Shown here: in pieces, positions 1-8,647 of the stretch
How the letters are laid out: every line of letters begins with the position of its first letter
How positions within the stretch are numbered: position 1 is the first letter of the stretch
NCBI GenBank assembly: GCA_963792445.1
Contig: CAWBWO010000006.1
Coordinates: 1-64,000 of the forward strand
Source of the DNA: Rummeliibacillus sp963792445
GTDB taxonomy: Bacteria > Bacillota > Bacilli > Bacillales_A > Planococcaceae
DNA length: 64,000 nucleotides
Direction: 5' to 3'
Made by a program: the position numbers and the translations under genes
Notes under the pieces: model-generated
What the model was told of the DNA's origin: nothing
Database searches by the model: none
The model's input: the letters and a program-made list of their open reading frames with translations, nothing else

Positions 1-2
1 GA

Positions 3-122
3 AAAGTTCTTCGCAGAGCTATTCGAGCTGCTTATCTAAATTTAGAAAGCGGTGACTTATCCTCTATGGGAAATCCGGATACACTAGAGCAAATTCGTAA
101 CCTCACAGTTCTTAATAATTAA
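3..122 (+). pseudogene. 3' end of an unrecognised gene (cut by window edge)
   Basis: The last 39 codons of an open frame enter from the left edge and stop at 122. The end of the protein reads AAYLNLESGDLSSMGNPD and then TLEQIR. I do not recognise the family. The same segment (YLNIDSGDLSSLENPDAIEK) recurs in the broken gene at 2450-2845, so two members of one family lie here, each just upstream of a carboxylate permease. That context suggests an enzyme acting on the transported compound, which is inference only. The visible part has no frameshift, but its neighbour and its paralogue are both broken, so whether this copy is intact cannot be judged. Confidence 0.4.
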
Positions 123-241
123 AAATACTTAAAGTGATAGACAGTGTAGGGATTAGTGTATTGCACGAATTAATGATAGAGGCGTGAAACGGGATTCACG
201 ATTCGGAAATAGAAAATCAACAGAAAGGTAATTAAAAACAA

Positions 242-1605
242 AGTGAAGTAAAACTTAGTATTTCAGAAAAAGTAGCAGAAGCTTATAGTAAATATTTCCC
301 TGATTCTATGATTTTTGTTCTTGCTATTACTGTTATTCCTATGACTTAGGAGCTACATTAACAGATAGTAGACCCATTGAGGTAGTGAATTTATGGTTTG
401 ATGGATTTCCTATGATGTTTACTTTTGCCTTCCAGCTAATTCTTACCTATGCAGCAGCTCTCGTTATAGTAGAAACTCCATGGATAGGGAAGAAAATAAC
501 AAACGTAGCTAAAATGGTAAAAAACCAACTACAGCGTATGTATCAACAGCTTTAGTTAGTGGTTTTTCCTCTTTGTTAGGCTGGTACATCGGACCTGTTG
601 TTGCCGGGACCTTTGCACGTGCAATCGGCAAAACAAATGATAAGGTAGATTATCGACTGTTAACAGCGATTACCTATTCTTCCTGGATTGTATGGGCAGG
701 AGGAATCTCAGCTACAATCCCACTGTTTGTGGCTACGGAGGGACCAATGACAGAAATGCTGGAGGCGTTATTCCTCTGAAGCAACCATTTTCTCTCCAAT
801 GAACATAATCTTAATGATTTCAACTGTATTTATTATTACAATCATTTTCTATTTCATTGGGAAAAACAAAAAGGAAATTGTCTCTTATAAATCATTATTA
901 ATAGAAGAAGAAAGAGCAGGAGCAGAAACAGCTGTTGCAATAGAGGGGAATCTTGTAAATCAAACGTTTGCCGACCGTGTTAATAACTGGCGTCCAATCC
1001 TATGGGTAATTGGTCTTTTAGGTGTAGCGTATATGTTCTACCATTTAGCTATAAATGGATTAAATGGTTTAAACTTAAATTCAATTGCATTTTTAATCAT
1101 GTTCATTGGTTTTATGGTATGTAGGAATGTAAATCACTATACAAAAAGTTTTTCAAAACATATGGCTGCTAGTACTTCAATTGCTATTCAATTTCCACTT
1201 TATGGAGGGATTGCATCTATTTTAGTAGGGACAGGTTTAGCAGAAGTATTTTCCCACAATGTGTTAGCTATTTCAACAGCAGCTACTTTTCCGATGTTAA
1301 CATTTTTAATGGAAGGATTTATTCACGTTTTTATTCCTTCAGCAGGATCGTTATTTGTCGCAACCGGACCAGCATTTATACCTGCAGCGCAGGCATTAGG
1401 AGTGGACATTCCACGTACAATAATGGCTATTAACTACGGTGAAACATGGACTACTCTTATTCAACCATTCTGGGCTCTATTATTTATGCCAATTATGGGT
1501 GCTGGATTGAAACTGACGGTAAAAGATTTTCTTGGATATTGCCTACCGATATTAATTATTATTGGAATTTATTGGATTATAGGAGTCGCTTATTTACCAA
1601 TGTAG
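242..1605 (+). pseudogene. atoE: AtoE-type short-chain fatty acid permease, frameshifted
   Basis: Collinear pieces in several frames rebuild one multi-pass membrane protein of about 450 residues that resembles the AtoE/TIGR00366 short-chain fatty acid symporters. It starts ISEKVAEAYSKYFPDSMIFV, passes GWYIGPVVAGTFARA, and ends in a long intact piece (799-1605) with GFIHVFIPSAGSLFVATGP and NYGETWTTLIQPFWALLF. Four breaks are visible, near 345, 520, 765 and 788. Each is explained by one missing base, mostly in a short homopolymer. No ATG with a ribosome binding site precedes the first piece. As written it cannot make protein. Either it has decayed or the sequence has uncorrected homopolymer errors; four breaks in one gene make true decay more likely here. 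Confidence 0.75.
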
Positions 1606-1763
1606 GATAAATAAGTAGCTATTGTTGGTCTCAAGTAAAGGATATTATGGGATATTATGTCATGACTCTTATTGTCACTGGAATCCTATTTTCTATTAAA
1701 GTATGAATATATTTAGGTTATTGCTATTGCTAGAATAATACAAAAGGTAGGAGTTGAATATTT

Positions 1764-2174
1764 ATGGTCAAGAAGATCAATCATATTGCCATCATTGTAA
1801 AGGATCTTGAAACAGCCCTTATTCCTTATCGGGAAGGACTAGGGTTAAAAGAAACTGAGGTTGAATTTGTTGAATCTTTCAATGTACGTCTTGTCTTCCT
1901 TCCTATCGGAGATACTCAGATAGAGTTGATACAGCCTTTAGGAGATGAAGGTGACCTTTGGAATTTCTACAAAAAACAGGAGGTGGATTACATCACATCG
2001 CTGTGGAGGTAGATGACATTCACAAAACTCTCAAAATATGGAGGACTTATCAATAGACATGAAAGTCGGAGCCCCCGACCGGGTGCCCATAACTCCACTG
2101 TTGCCTTTGCTAAACCGGAGGGGTTTGACGGTGTAACTGTGGAATTTGTACAACCAGCAAAAGTACCTAATTAA
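1764..2174 (+). pseudogene. VOC-fold protein (methylmalonyl-CoA epimerase/glyoxalase-like), frameshifted
   Basis: The first 82 codons begin MVKKINHIAIIVKDLETALI, with the metal-ligand histidine and the beta-alpha-beta start typical of vicinal-oxygen-chelate proteins, and include the Glu ligand in TQIELIQP. The second half continues in other frames: GGLHHIAVEVDD (second His ligand) and then RPGAHNSTVAFAKPEGFDG and VTVEFVQP (second Glu). One missing G near 1980 and another one-base change near 2035 separate the pieces. The rebuilt protein of about 135 residues matches methylmalonyl-CoA epimerase or lactoylglutathione-lyase-like proteins; all four ligand positions survive, so the breaks look recent or artefactual. 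It lies between two carboxylate permeases. Confidence 0.7.
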
Positions 2175-2343
2175 AAATTTTTTAGTAGAGTCCATTTGTT
2201 AAAATACTAAGTCCAATATGGCCAGCTATAAAAGTAGCTTCTCAACCTTATGTTAAATCTGATGAATGACTAGAAAGATAATAAATAAGAATAATCTACA
2301 CAAGATGAACTGTTAAAGTTAAATTGAAATATAATGTCTAGGT

Positions 2344-2385
2344 GTCATAGGGATAATGGGATTTTTGTCCCTTTATCCCTATGAC
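2344..2385 (+). terminator. Long perfect hairpin after the VOC gene
   Basis: A 13-bp perfect stem (GTCATAGGGATAA pairing with its complement at 2373-2385), one T/T mismatch, a further 4-bp GGGA/TCCC stem and a six-base T-rich loop. Only a weak T run (CATTTT) follows, so termination is likely but not certain. It falls between the two decayed modules. Confidence 0.6.
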
Positions 2386-2449
2386 ATTTTACTAGAGATA
2401 TTCTTTCATACTACTTTTTCAGTAAATTAATAAAATTTTAGTAACATGT

Positions 2450-2845
2450 AGCTTAGGTTCTTTTGCAGGAGGAACAGAAATTTCTGGGAGGATTCTCATA
2501 AACGTTCTTTTGAAAGCGGTTTCGCCAATTACATTTAATTCACTAGTACCTGGTATGGACGTACATGTACTATCCGAAACCGGGCATTCAGTTCGAAAAA
2601 TTCATTGGGAGAATTATCAGTAATAAAACCGTGGGTTGGTATAACTCAGGGCTTTTGGCAAGAGCCGGAGCGGTATGTGATCAAAATTATTGGAATCGCT
2701 GGCCTGATACGTGGTCATTCAATCTACTTATCTCAATATAGACAGCGGTGATTTGTCATCATTGGAAAATCCTGATGCAATTGAGAAGATTCGTTTACAG
2801 GCATCTATAAGCTTCAATGGTATATCGAATCTTTTAGCCTATTAA
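2450..2845 (+). pseudogene. Decayed paralogue of the unrecognised family at 3-122
   Basis: A 5'-truncated, frameshifted remnant. An open stretch from 2450 reads SLGSFAGGTEISGRILINV and then VPGMDVHVLSETGHSVRKIH before double stops near 2621. Downstream pieces lie in other frames and finish YLNIDSGDLSSLENPDAIEK and a stop at 2843-2845. The end aligns with the fragment at the window edge. I do not recognise the family, and for the middle part (2621-2740) two frames look equally protein-like, so the true reading there is uncertain. It ends about 100 bp before the GntP-type permease, repeating the order seen at 3-1605. A cre-like sequence (TGAAAGCGGTTTCG, 2511-2524) lies inside it. Confidence 0.5.
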
Positions 2846-2951
2846 AGTGGGAATATACCAATCGTTTAGACACATTGAATTCAAAAAAAGTCCATCAATG
2901 ATAGGTGAATAAGCTTGTAGGAAGCTCTAAGATATAAAGGGGGAATAATGT

Positions 2952-4345
2952 ATGGAGATTATTATTATTTTATTATCGTTGTTTTTTCTAATGTTTATTG
3001 CTTTCCGTGGATTCAGTGTTATTTTATTTGCACCTATATGTGCATTATTTGCGGTTTTATTAACTGAACCAAGCTATGTAATGCCATTTTATTCTGGCAT
3101 TTTTATGGATAAGATGGTTATTTTTATTAAAAGTTATTTCCCTGTTTTTTTATTAGGAGCCATTTTCGGTAAAGTAATGGAAATGTCAGGTTTTGTAAAA
3201 TCAATTACGAATACCGTTATTAAAGTAATAGGTACAAGTCGAGCTATGCTTGCGATTGTACTTGTTGGGGCAGTATTAACATATGGTGGAGTTTCAGTAT
3301 TCGTTGTCGTTTTTGCTATCTATCCATTTGCGGCAGAATTGTTTAAAGCAGCAGACATACCAAAAAGGTTAATCCCTGCTACAATTGCACTTGGAGCATT
3401 CGCATTTACGATGGATGCTTTACCAGGATCACCGCAAATTCAGAATATTATCCCAACTTCCTTTTTTAAAACAACAACATGGGTGCTCCCTGGCTTGGAT
3501 TTATTGGAAGTGTATTTGTATTTAGTGTAGGGATGATTTACTTAGAATGGCGAAGAAGAAAAGCAAAGGCAGCTGGAGAAGGCTATGGAATCGGTCATAA
3601 AAACGAGCCACAGCCGATATCAGACGTTAAACTTCCCAATTTCTTTCTTGCCATATTGCCTCTTATCATAGTAGGGGTATTCAATAGAGTGTTTACTGAT
3701 TTGATTCCGAAATTCTATGGAACACAGTTTGATTTTACAAACATCAATATTAAAGATGTGGTTGCAGTGGATATAACAAAAGTTGCTTCGATCTGGGCGA
3801 TTGAAGGTGCACTTGTACTTGGGATAGTAACAGTAATCGTATTCTCTTTTAAACAGATTAAAATGAATTTTAATGCGAATATTAATGTATCGATTGGAGG
3901 TGCGTTGCTCGCAACGATTAATACCGCTTCAGAGTATGGATACGGGGCTATAATTTCTATGCTTCCTGGATTCAAGACTATTAATCAAGCAATGTCTAAT
4001 ACTTTTACAAATCCTCTTGTAAATGAAGCGGTAACGACAACTACGCTATCAGGTATTACTGGTTCCGCCTCAGGGGGTATGAGTATTGCTCTTGCAGCAA
4101 TGAGTGAGAAGTATCTCGAACAAGCGCAAAAGTTTGGTATTGATCCTGAAGTGCTTCATCGAGTTGCCTCCATGGCTTCAGGCGGAATGGACACGTTACC
4201 ACATAATGGTGGAATAATCACTTTGTTATTAGTCACTGGACTAACTCATAAACAGGCTTATCTTGATATTTTTGCAGTGACAATTATTAAAACAATTGCT
4301 GTATTTTTCATTATTGGCGTATATTATCTTTTTGGGGTTGTGTAA
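2952..4345 (+). pseudogene. GntP-family carboxylate permease, one frameshift
   Basis: Two collinear reading frames (2952-3530 and 3479-4345) make one permease of about 464 residues. The N-terminal part has GAIFGKVMEMSGFVKSI and TYGGVSVFVVVFAIYPFAAE. The C-terminal part has GATTT-like text SGITGSASGGMSIALAAMSE and ASMASGGMDTLPHNGGII, typical of GntP/gluconate-citrate-type symporters. The break is near 3477, where ACAACAACATGGG needs one extra A to keep frame. Everything else is intact, so this is either a very young pseudogene or a base-calling error. The start at 2952 follows GGGGGAATAATGT. The substrate cannot be read from sequence; short-chain hydroxy acids are common in this family. Confidence 0.8.
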
Positions 4346-4370
4346 ATTTAATACATTCTCTAAAATATGC

Positions 4371-4483
4371 AAAAAAGACGACTTAACATCCGATGATATG
4401 CTCCCCTTAAAGTAGACAGATGAAAAAACAAAAATCTGTTTCTTTAGGGGGAGCATATCACGAAAAGATGGTTCGTCTTTTTT
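4371..4483 (+). terminator. Intrinsic terminator of the permease, split by a palindromic insertion
   Basis: AAAAAAGACGA at 4371-4381 pairs with TCGTCTTTTTT at 4473-4483, and inside them CATC pairs with GATG. Removing the 67-bp element at 4394-4460 plus one copy of CGA leaves a normal short hairpin followed by a T run. Confidence 0.75.
4394..4460 (+). mobile_element. 67-bp palindromic remnant of an IS3-type element (MITE-like)
   Basis: The element begins TGATATGCTCCCC and ends GGGGAGCATATCA. Its two ends are inverted repeats of about 25 bp (TGATATGCTCCCC, one mismatch, TAAAG, short bulge, ACAGAT) around an A-rich centre. It is flanked on both sides by CGA (4391-4393 and 4461-4463), a 3-bp target duplication as made by IS3-family transposases, and TG...CA termini fit the IS3/IS150 ends. 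There is no transposase, so it could only move with help in trans. The family assignment comes from end sequence and duplication length, not from a database match. Confidence 0.7.
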
Positions 4484-4608
4484 GTGTTTATTTCAGGCTA
4501 TGTATGTGTGAATTTCGCTCTTTACTTCTATTAGCTCCGGTAGTAGGTTTTATCCGTTTTTTTGGATAAAATAAGAATAGAAAATAAATAAATAGAAAAG
4601 GTGATAAA

Positions 4609-5970
4609 ATGAGTCAATTATCAGAGTTTTTATCAAAGAATCAAAATAAAAATGTCGAGGAATTAAAAGAATTGCTCCGTATTCCAAGCATCAGTTCCTT
4701 ATCTGAACATAAAGAGGACATTCAAAAAGCAGCTTCATGGATTTCCAATAAATTAAAAAACATCGGAATGGAACATGTTGAAATCATCCAGACAAAAGGT
4801 CATCCCATTATTTATGCCGACTGGATTCATCAGGAAAATGCCCCCACTGTCTTAGTATACGGTCATTATGACGTACAGCCCGTTGACCCTGTTGATTTAT
4901 GGGAAACCCCTCCTTTTGAACCGACCATCCGTGATGAAAAGATTTTTGCTAGAGGGGCAACAGACGACAAAGGACAGATGTTCCTACATATAAAAGCCGT
5001 GGAAACCTTATTGGAATCAGGTGGAAAATTACCTGTAAACATAAAATTTTGCATCGAAGGGGAAGAAGAAATCGGAAGTCCCAATCTTCCGCACTTTTTA
5101 TCCGAAAATAAAGAAAAATTATCCTGTGATGTGGTCCTTATTTCCGATACTGATATGTGGGATAAAGGAGTCCCAGCCATTACTTGTTCTTTAAGAGGTC
5201 TATGTGCACTGGAAGTTTCCCTTAAAACGGCTAATTCTGATTTACATTCGGGCATGTTCGGTGGGGGAGTTCAGAATGCCAACCATTTATTGGTACAGTT
5301 TCTTTCTACTCTTCATGATGCAAATGGGAAAGTAAATGTTGACCATTTTTATGATGATGTCATTGAACTGACAGAATTTGAAAAGGAACAAATTGAAGCA
5401 TTGGGTTTTGATGAAGAAAAGCTAAAACAATCGTTAGGGTTAACGGATTTGACCGGAGGAGAAAAAAATTATCCTTACCGTGAGAGAATCAGTTCCCGAC
5501 CAACATTAGAAATAAATGGCTTATGGGGCGGATTTCAGGGAGAAGGTACAAAAACCGTCATCCCGAACGAGGCACATGCCAAAATCACTTGCCGTCTAGT
5601 CAACAATCAACATCCTGAAAAGATTCAGGAATTGGTTAAAAAGCATCTAGAAGAACATGCACCAAAAGGATGCACGGTAAAAGTGTCACTTGGAGATACG
5701 GGCAATCCATTTTTAACCCCGATCGACAGTCCGATGATTCAAAAAGCTGCCGAAGCTTATAAAAACGTATACGGGAAATCACCTGTTTATAAAAGAGAAG
5801 GCGGCTCCATTCCGATTGTATCGGATTTCAACCAATCACTAAATGCTCCCGTTGTCTTAATGGGATTCGGTTTGCCAGGTGAAAATCTTCATGCTCCGAA
5901 TGAACATTTTCATTTAGAAAACTTTGATAAAGGCATCTTAACGATTTGCTCTTTTTTAGAATTGATATAA
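4609..5970 (+). CDS. M20 family dipeptidase
   Basis: A cytoplasmic zinc dipeptidase of the ArgE/DapE/CNDP group, 453 residues, the normal length. Metal and catalytic residues are in place: H86 and D88 in GHYDVQP, the bridging D119 in ARGATDDKGQ, E152/E153 in EGEEEIGS, D179-181 in SDTDMW, and a late His in LHAPNEHF. The lid/dimerisation domain includes DLHSGMFGG. The start follows AAAGGTGATAAA. It stands alone: the broken permease ends 260 bp upstream and its own terminator follows at once, so it is probably monocistronic. The exact peptide substrate is not visible. It is the one intact enzyme in a region of broken genes. Confidence 0.9.
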   Translation: MSQLSEFLSKNQNKNVEELKELLRIPSISSLSEHKEDIQKAASWISNKLKNIGMEHVEIIQTKGHPIIYADWIHQENAPTVLVYGHYDVQPVDPVDLWETPPFEPTIRDEKIFARGATDDKGQMFLHIKAVETLLESGGKLPVNIKFCIEGEEEIGSPNLPHFLSENKEKLSCDVVLISDTDMWDKGVPAITCSLRGLCALEVSLKTANSDLHSGMFGGGVQNANHLLVQFLSTLHDANGKVNVDHFYDDVIELTEFEKEQIEALGFDEEKLKQSLGLTDLTGGEKNYPYRERISSRPTLEINGLWGGFQGEGTKTVIPNEAHAKITCRLVNNQHPEKIQELVKKHLEEHAPKGCTVKVSLGDTGNPFLTPIDSPMIQKAAEAYKNVYGKSPVYKREGGSIPIVSDFNQSLNAPVVLMGFGLPGENLHAPNEHFHLENFDKGILTICSFLELI

Positions 5971-5984
5971 AAATAAAATCATGC

Positions 5985-6015
5985 AAAAGAGGGATTCTCA
6001 GCATCCCTCTTTTTT
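5985..6015 (+). terminator. Intrinsic terminator of the M20 dipeptidase
   Basis: An 11-bp stem, AAAAGAGGGAT with ATCCCTCTTTT, a seven-base loop and a T run. Confidence 0.9.
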
Positions 6016-6251
6016 CGTATGACAAAATAATTAAATCCATTAAATTATCAATCACTAAAAAGGTCAATCCGCTGAAATTTTAATTGTAATTCTTGATAAG
6101 GAAAACCAAATGTAATGTCAGGAATACTGTACATAATACACTAGCCTAAGGTAACGATTTATTTGAGTTATATAAATAAATTAATAGACAATTCCTTCCT
6201 CCTTTTCACATACATATTAAAGAAGACAAGCTAATATGGGAGGGGAGTTTT

Positions 6252-6699
6252 ATGAGGATTGTATTTATTGAAAAGAAATGGTTTTTATTTGTAGCCATTG
6301 GCATCTGCCTTATCTGCTTGGAGGCTGGTTTATGACAAGGCCGGAAGCCACCGAGACAACAGGATCTTCAACTGCAACAAAAAAATTCGCCATCAATATG
6401 GTCACCGGCGAATTTAAATCTACAAGGGACGATGGAACAGAAATTGAAGCATATCGCTGGATCCCGGAACGATTTATATACCGAAAGATGAATCTGTTGA
6501 ACTAAGCATATATGGTGTAAATGGCCAAGAACATCCATTTTATATCGAAGGTACTAACATTAAAGGTACAGTCAAAAAAGGTAAAGAAACCGTGTTAAAT
6601 TTACGCATTAAGGAAGAAGGGCTCTATAGACTTATTTGTACTACCCATCATGACATCGAGCATAATGGGCCAATGATAGCTTATATCGTAGTGGACTAA
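6252..6699 (+). pseudogene. Membrane-anchored cupredoxin-like protein, frameshifted
   Basis: A start at 6252 (after GGGAGGGGAGTTTT) gives a hydrophobic anchor, KKWFLFVAIGICLICL, then the frame breaks near 6315. The middle piece runs on in another frame (GGWFMTRPEATETTGSS to IEAYRWIPE) and shifts again near 6460 into DPGTIYIPKDESVELSIYG, NGQEHPFYIEG and LICTTHHDIEHNGPMIAYI. The last part resembles a cupredoxin/cytochrome-oxidase-subunit-II fold; the Cys and two adjacent His residues look like copper ligands. The rebuilt protein has about 148 residues. The role is unknown; an extracellular copper protein is inferred. Confidence 0.6.
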
Positions 6700-6913
6700 A
6701 TCGGTAATGATTATTAGCTACGTTGACCAAAAACTTTAATTAACAGGATGATAGAAGATGAAAAATAGCGGTAATTCAATTGGATAATGCGAATATTGAA
6801 TATTTAGGAGGGTAAAAATATATTCATGTTGCCACTTTTTATGTGAATAGATCTGTCAGATTATATGATTTTTGTCCTTTTCACTTAAAGGGTAGCTTTT
6901 ATTCAAGAAAGTG

Positions 6914-6937
6914 AGGTTGCTGCGGCAGCCTTTTTTT
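6914..6937 (+). terminator. Intrinsic terminator after the cupredoxin remnant
   Basis: A 7-bp stem AGGTTGC/GCAGCCT (one G-U pair), a TGCG loop and seven T residues. It abuts the end of the convergent gene. The preceding 210 bp hold no gene that I can support. Confidence 0.7.
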
Positions 6938-8364
6938 ATGGAACAATTTCAAAAACAGTACCTTGGTTAAAATCAGTCACTTTCATAGAGCCATAAACCC
7001 CTAAATATAGTCTGGTTTGATCCAGATTCGTTCCCAAACTAACATAATAAGCTGATTGAGACCCAAAATTATAATCGGTTTCAATAACACTAAAATCATT
7101 TAGTTTACAATCTGTTCTTACCCTGGTATAAGCTAAAACCCCTCTAACCGGAGGTTGAGATTCTTCATTCCGGGCAAGATCGGTAAACACAACGCTTCCC
7201 GTTAAATCGGGGATTCCATTCCCCATATAGGCTTGCACTCCTGTAAGTGCAGTTCCTCCAAACTTATCGGGTCGGGGATCTTTATGAAAATAACTAGTTA
7301 AAGGCTGAAGACGCCTCACTGAAGTTTTTACTGCTTCATTGTAATAAGCAATTGTTTTCTCATCCAAAGTCGGATTTGCAGAGCAGCCCCTTATAATCGA
7401 AGTAGGAAAAGCACCTTCCCACCCTCGCCAGCCAAAGTTAATAAATCCTTCTTGGTCAGGTTCAGATTTCATTAAAGAAGCTTGAATAAGCTGAGTAACC
7501 GGTATTGGTTTATAATGAACGAATGAAAAAATCGACTCTACCAAATCCTGTCCGACATTTCCCACATATTTGATATACTGATTATAAAACCTTTGAAATG
7601 AAATGCCTGGTATATTGCGAACCCCTTTGGCAATTACCGTAAGCGTTTCCTGAATAGGTGCGGGAAGTTCATTAAAACGTGTGACTACGGGTGGATTATA
7701 GATAAATGTATTCTTATCTACATCAATTTCAATTATTTTACCGGCGATTTCCATATCATCCTGGCTTAAATTAAATGGATCATAGCCTGATCCACCATCT
7801 CCGGTTGTTAAAACAAGTTTTCCTGTTTCAGGTGAAAAGTTTAAGCTATTGACACCATTATGATTAAAAAATGGTCTTCTTAAGTTAAGTAATGTCCGTC
7901 GTTTTTGAGGTTGACCATTCGATTGTAAAATCCATTCTTCAACTGTATCAATATGATCATATTGAGTTTCTCTATTTATCCACTTTAGGTTTAAAGTTCT
8001 GGGATCACACGGGTTAGGCTTAAAAGGTTCAGAAAGAGCACCTGGACCTTGTGTTCCAGCTACTGAATAATGAAGATAAAACAGACCGTTATAATAAAAT
8101 TCGGGATGAAACGCTAGCCCTAGCAATCCCCGTTCATCATATCCACCACCAGAAACACCTGTTCAAAGTACCTAGTTTTATGATTTGCGGGCGAATATCT
8201 AAAAAAGTCCTTATAACTCCGTTTCCTATGTAAAAGATCTCTCCTACCTGGGTTGCAATAAATAATCTTTCAATTGAGTCACCCGGAAGTATAGTTGTTT
8301 TCAAAACAGTGGGTAAATTTATCTTACTTACAATGGGCCGTAAACTAACCTTAACTTTTATCAA
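6936..8364 (-). pseudogene. Sorbosone/glucose dehydrogenase-like (GSDH) protein, one frameshift
   Basis: The N-terminal 75 codons (TTG start at 8364, after AAGGAGTG) carry SIERLFIATQVGEIFYIGNG. After one missing G near 8160 the protein resumes as GVSGGGYDERGLLGLAFHPE and runs 396 codons to 6936. NHNGVNSLNFSPETGKLVLT, TTGDGGSGYDPFN, GKIIEIDVD and FINFGWRGWEGAFP are typical of the beta-propeller PQQ-dependent sugar dehydrogenase family (PF07995). About 475 residues rebuilt. No signal peptide is seen, although most relatives are exported, so a cytoplasmic lactonase-like or surface role is open. Only one base disrupts it; a sequencing error is plausible. Confidence 0.7.
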
Positions 8365-8647
8365 CTAACTTTACACTCCTTCTTACTTGTTTTCTTTTAT
8401 AAGAATATGATTAGAACTGTTCTATTAGTACCAAATTAGTACCGGGGAATCTGATAAGGCATTCTAATTTTGCATAATCAAACAAGAGGAATCTACAAGC
8501 TTTAGCAAATTGTTACACCAATAAAATAATCGATATTAGAGGGTTTTAGGAAATAGTTTGAATGATGAATACATGATAAAATAGGAAAGTCTTCAGATAA
8601 TGAACCAAATTTAAAATCAAATCGATAATAGAAAGGAGCGGGAGTAC
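8365..8647. other. Divergent intergenic region
   Basis: This 283-bp gap separates divergently transcribed genes and must hold both promoters. I see a short direct repeat of ATTAGTACC (near 8423-8443) and no gene or clear operator. Confidence 0.4.

Noticed and set aside
1636..1707. Short hydrophobic frame MGYYVMTLIVTGILFSIKV and its surroundings
   Set aside because: No ribosome binding site and no family; too short to support in a decayed region.
2511..2524. cre-like sequence TGAAAGCGGTTTCG
   Set aside because: It lies inside the remnant coding sequence, far from any promoter seen, so a chance match is likely.
6766..6910. Plus-strand frame ending YSRK before the terminator at 6914
   Set aside because: No start or family similarity; probably chance.
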